From positions 1 through 13,467 of the forward strand of contig JAJPIN010000147.1 in NCBI GenBank assembly GCA_021324715.1: a stretch of DNA of 13,467 nt, given 5' to 3'. Positions 13,357 through 13,467 of this stretch are shown one piece after another (the first letter of the stretch is position 1; each line of letters opens with the position of its first letter). Origin of the DNA: Nitrososphaeria archaeon (lineage in GTDB: Archaea; Thermoproteota; Nitrososphaeria; Nitrososphaerales; Nitrososphaeraceae). The translations under genes were made by a program, and so were the position numbers. Under the pieces are notes generated by a model. It was not told where the DNA came from. It searched no databases and was given only the letters and a program-made list of their open reading frames with translations.

Positions 13357-13467
13357 CTATCTCTTTTGTGCTTTTGACTCATCCTTTGCTTTTGACTCAT
13401 CCTTTGCTTTTGACTCATCCTTTGCTTTTGACTCATCCTTTGCTTTTGACTCATCCTTTGCTTTTGA
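13357..13467 (-). CDS. C-terminal end of a protein with (KDESKA)n tail; continues beyond the window
   Basis: On the minus strand a frame with no stop enters from the window edge and ends at TAG (13359-13357). The 36 visible residues are SKA, five copies of KDESKA, and QKR. The tail is lysine-rich and charge-balanced with no hydrophobic residues, so it is disordered or helical and could bind nucleic acid or the ribosome. The other minus frame that stays open (SQKQRM units) and the plus frames give less protein-like repeats, and this frame alone ends in a normal stop just after the array. The body of the protein is outside the window, so its family cannot be named. Convergent with egsA, 63 nt apart. 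Confidence 0.6.
   Translation of the reverse strand, partial: SKAKDESKAKDESKAKDESKAKDESKAKDESKAQKR
13370..13467. repeat. Perfect 18-bp tandem repeat, five full units plus a partial
   Basis: The unit gcttttgactcatccttt is repeated at 13370, 13388, 13406, 13424 and 13442 without a single mismatch, followed by eight bases of a sixth unit where the window ends. Eighteen is a multiple of three, so changes in copy number keep the reading frame of the encoded KDESKA tail. The exact identity of all units, including at silent codon positions, suggests a recent expansion by slippage. Confidence 0.95.

Noticed and set aside
13370..13467. CRISPR array
   Set aside because: The 18-bp units are directly adjacent without unique spacers and encode an in-frame protein repeat.

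Overview
This AT-rich window carries archaeal housekeeping genes: glycerol-1-phosphate dehydrogenase for archaeal lipids, Kae1 of the KEOPS complex, an archaeal-type YchF GTPase, a KH/beta-CASP nuclease of the aCPSF1 (FttA) family, and an archaeal SepF. Together with many small secreted proteins rich in N-glycosylation sequons, a ribbon-helix-helix regulator of a kind common in ammonia-oxidising archaea, and TATA boxes 25-31 nt upstream of start codons (leaderless transcripts), this points to a Thaumarchaeote (Nitrososphaeria), most likely an AT-rich soil Nitrososphaerales lineage such as Nitrosocosmicus. The order-level assignment is inference from gene content and was not tested by a search.

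Layout. 1-1214: a small PH/GRAM-like protein (+) converging on a membrane-anchored Met/His-tailed extracellular protein (-), with a hairpin-forming inverted repeat between them. 1374-3589: a ychF-kae1 operon (-) with a 4-nt GTGA overlap. 3957-4587: two small minus-strand genes, a zinc-ribbon protein followed by a 78-aa helical protein, divergent from a ribbon-helix-helix regulator (4735-5265). The promoter of that regulator contains a palindrome placed where a repressor would bind. 5497-7205: a two-gene unit made of a full-length PurF-like protein that has lost both its amidotransferase nucleophile and its PRPP-binding acidic pair, plus a coupled 108-aa protein of unknown function. 7277-9344: a block of small secreted or mini-proteins (signal-peptide glycoprotein, PsbP-like protein, 37-aa Cys/His mini-protein, 30-aa membrane mini-protein, four-cysteine secreted peptide). 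9860-12017: short-form sepF (+) converging on an aCPSF1-family nuclease (-). 12235-13293: egsA (+). 13357-end: the 3' end of a minus-strand gene whose tail is a perfect 18-bp tandem repeat encoding KDESKA units; the window ends inside the repeat.

How it fits together. The core genes are information processing (Kae1, YchF, aCPSF1 family), division (SepF) and lipid backbone chirality (G1PDH), and are not functionally linked beyond ychF-kae1. The accessory part is the most interesting: a PurF pseudoenzyme kept intact over 461 codons with a translationally coupled partner, next to a regulator with its own likely operator, then a cluster of small exported proteins. Several genes appear to start at TTG or GTG, and many of these have a TATA box at leaderless spacing.
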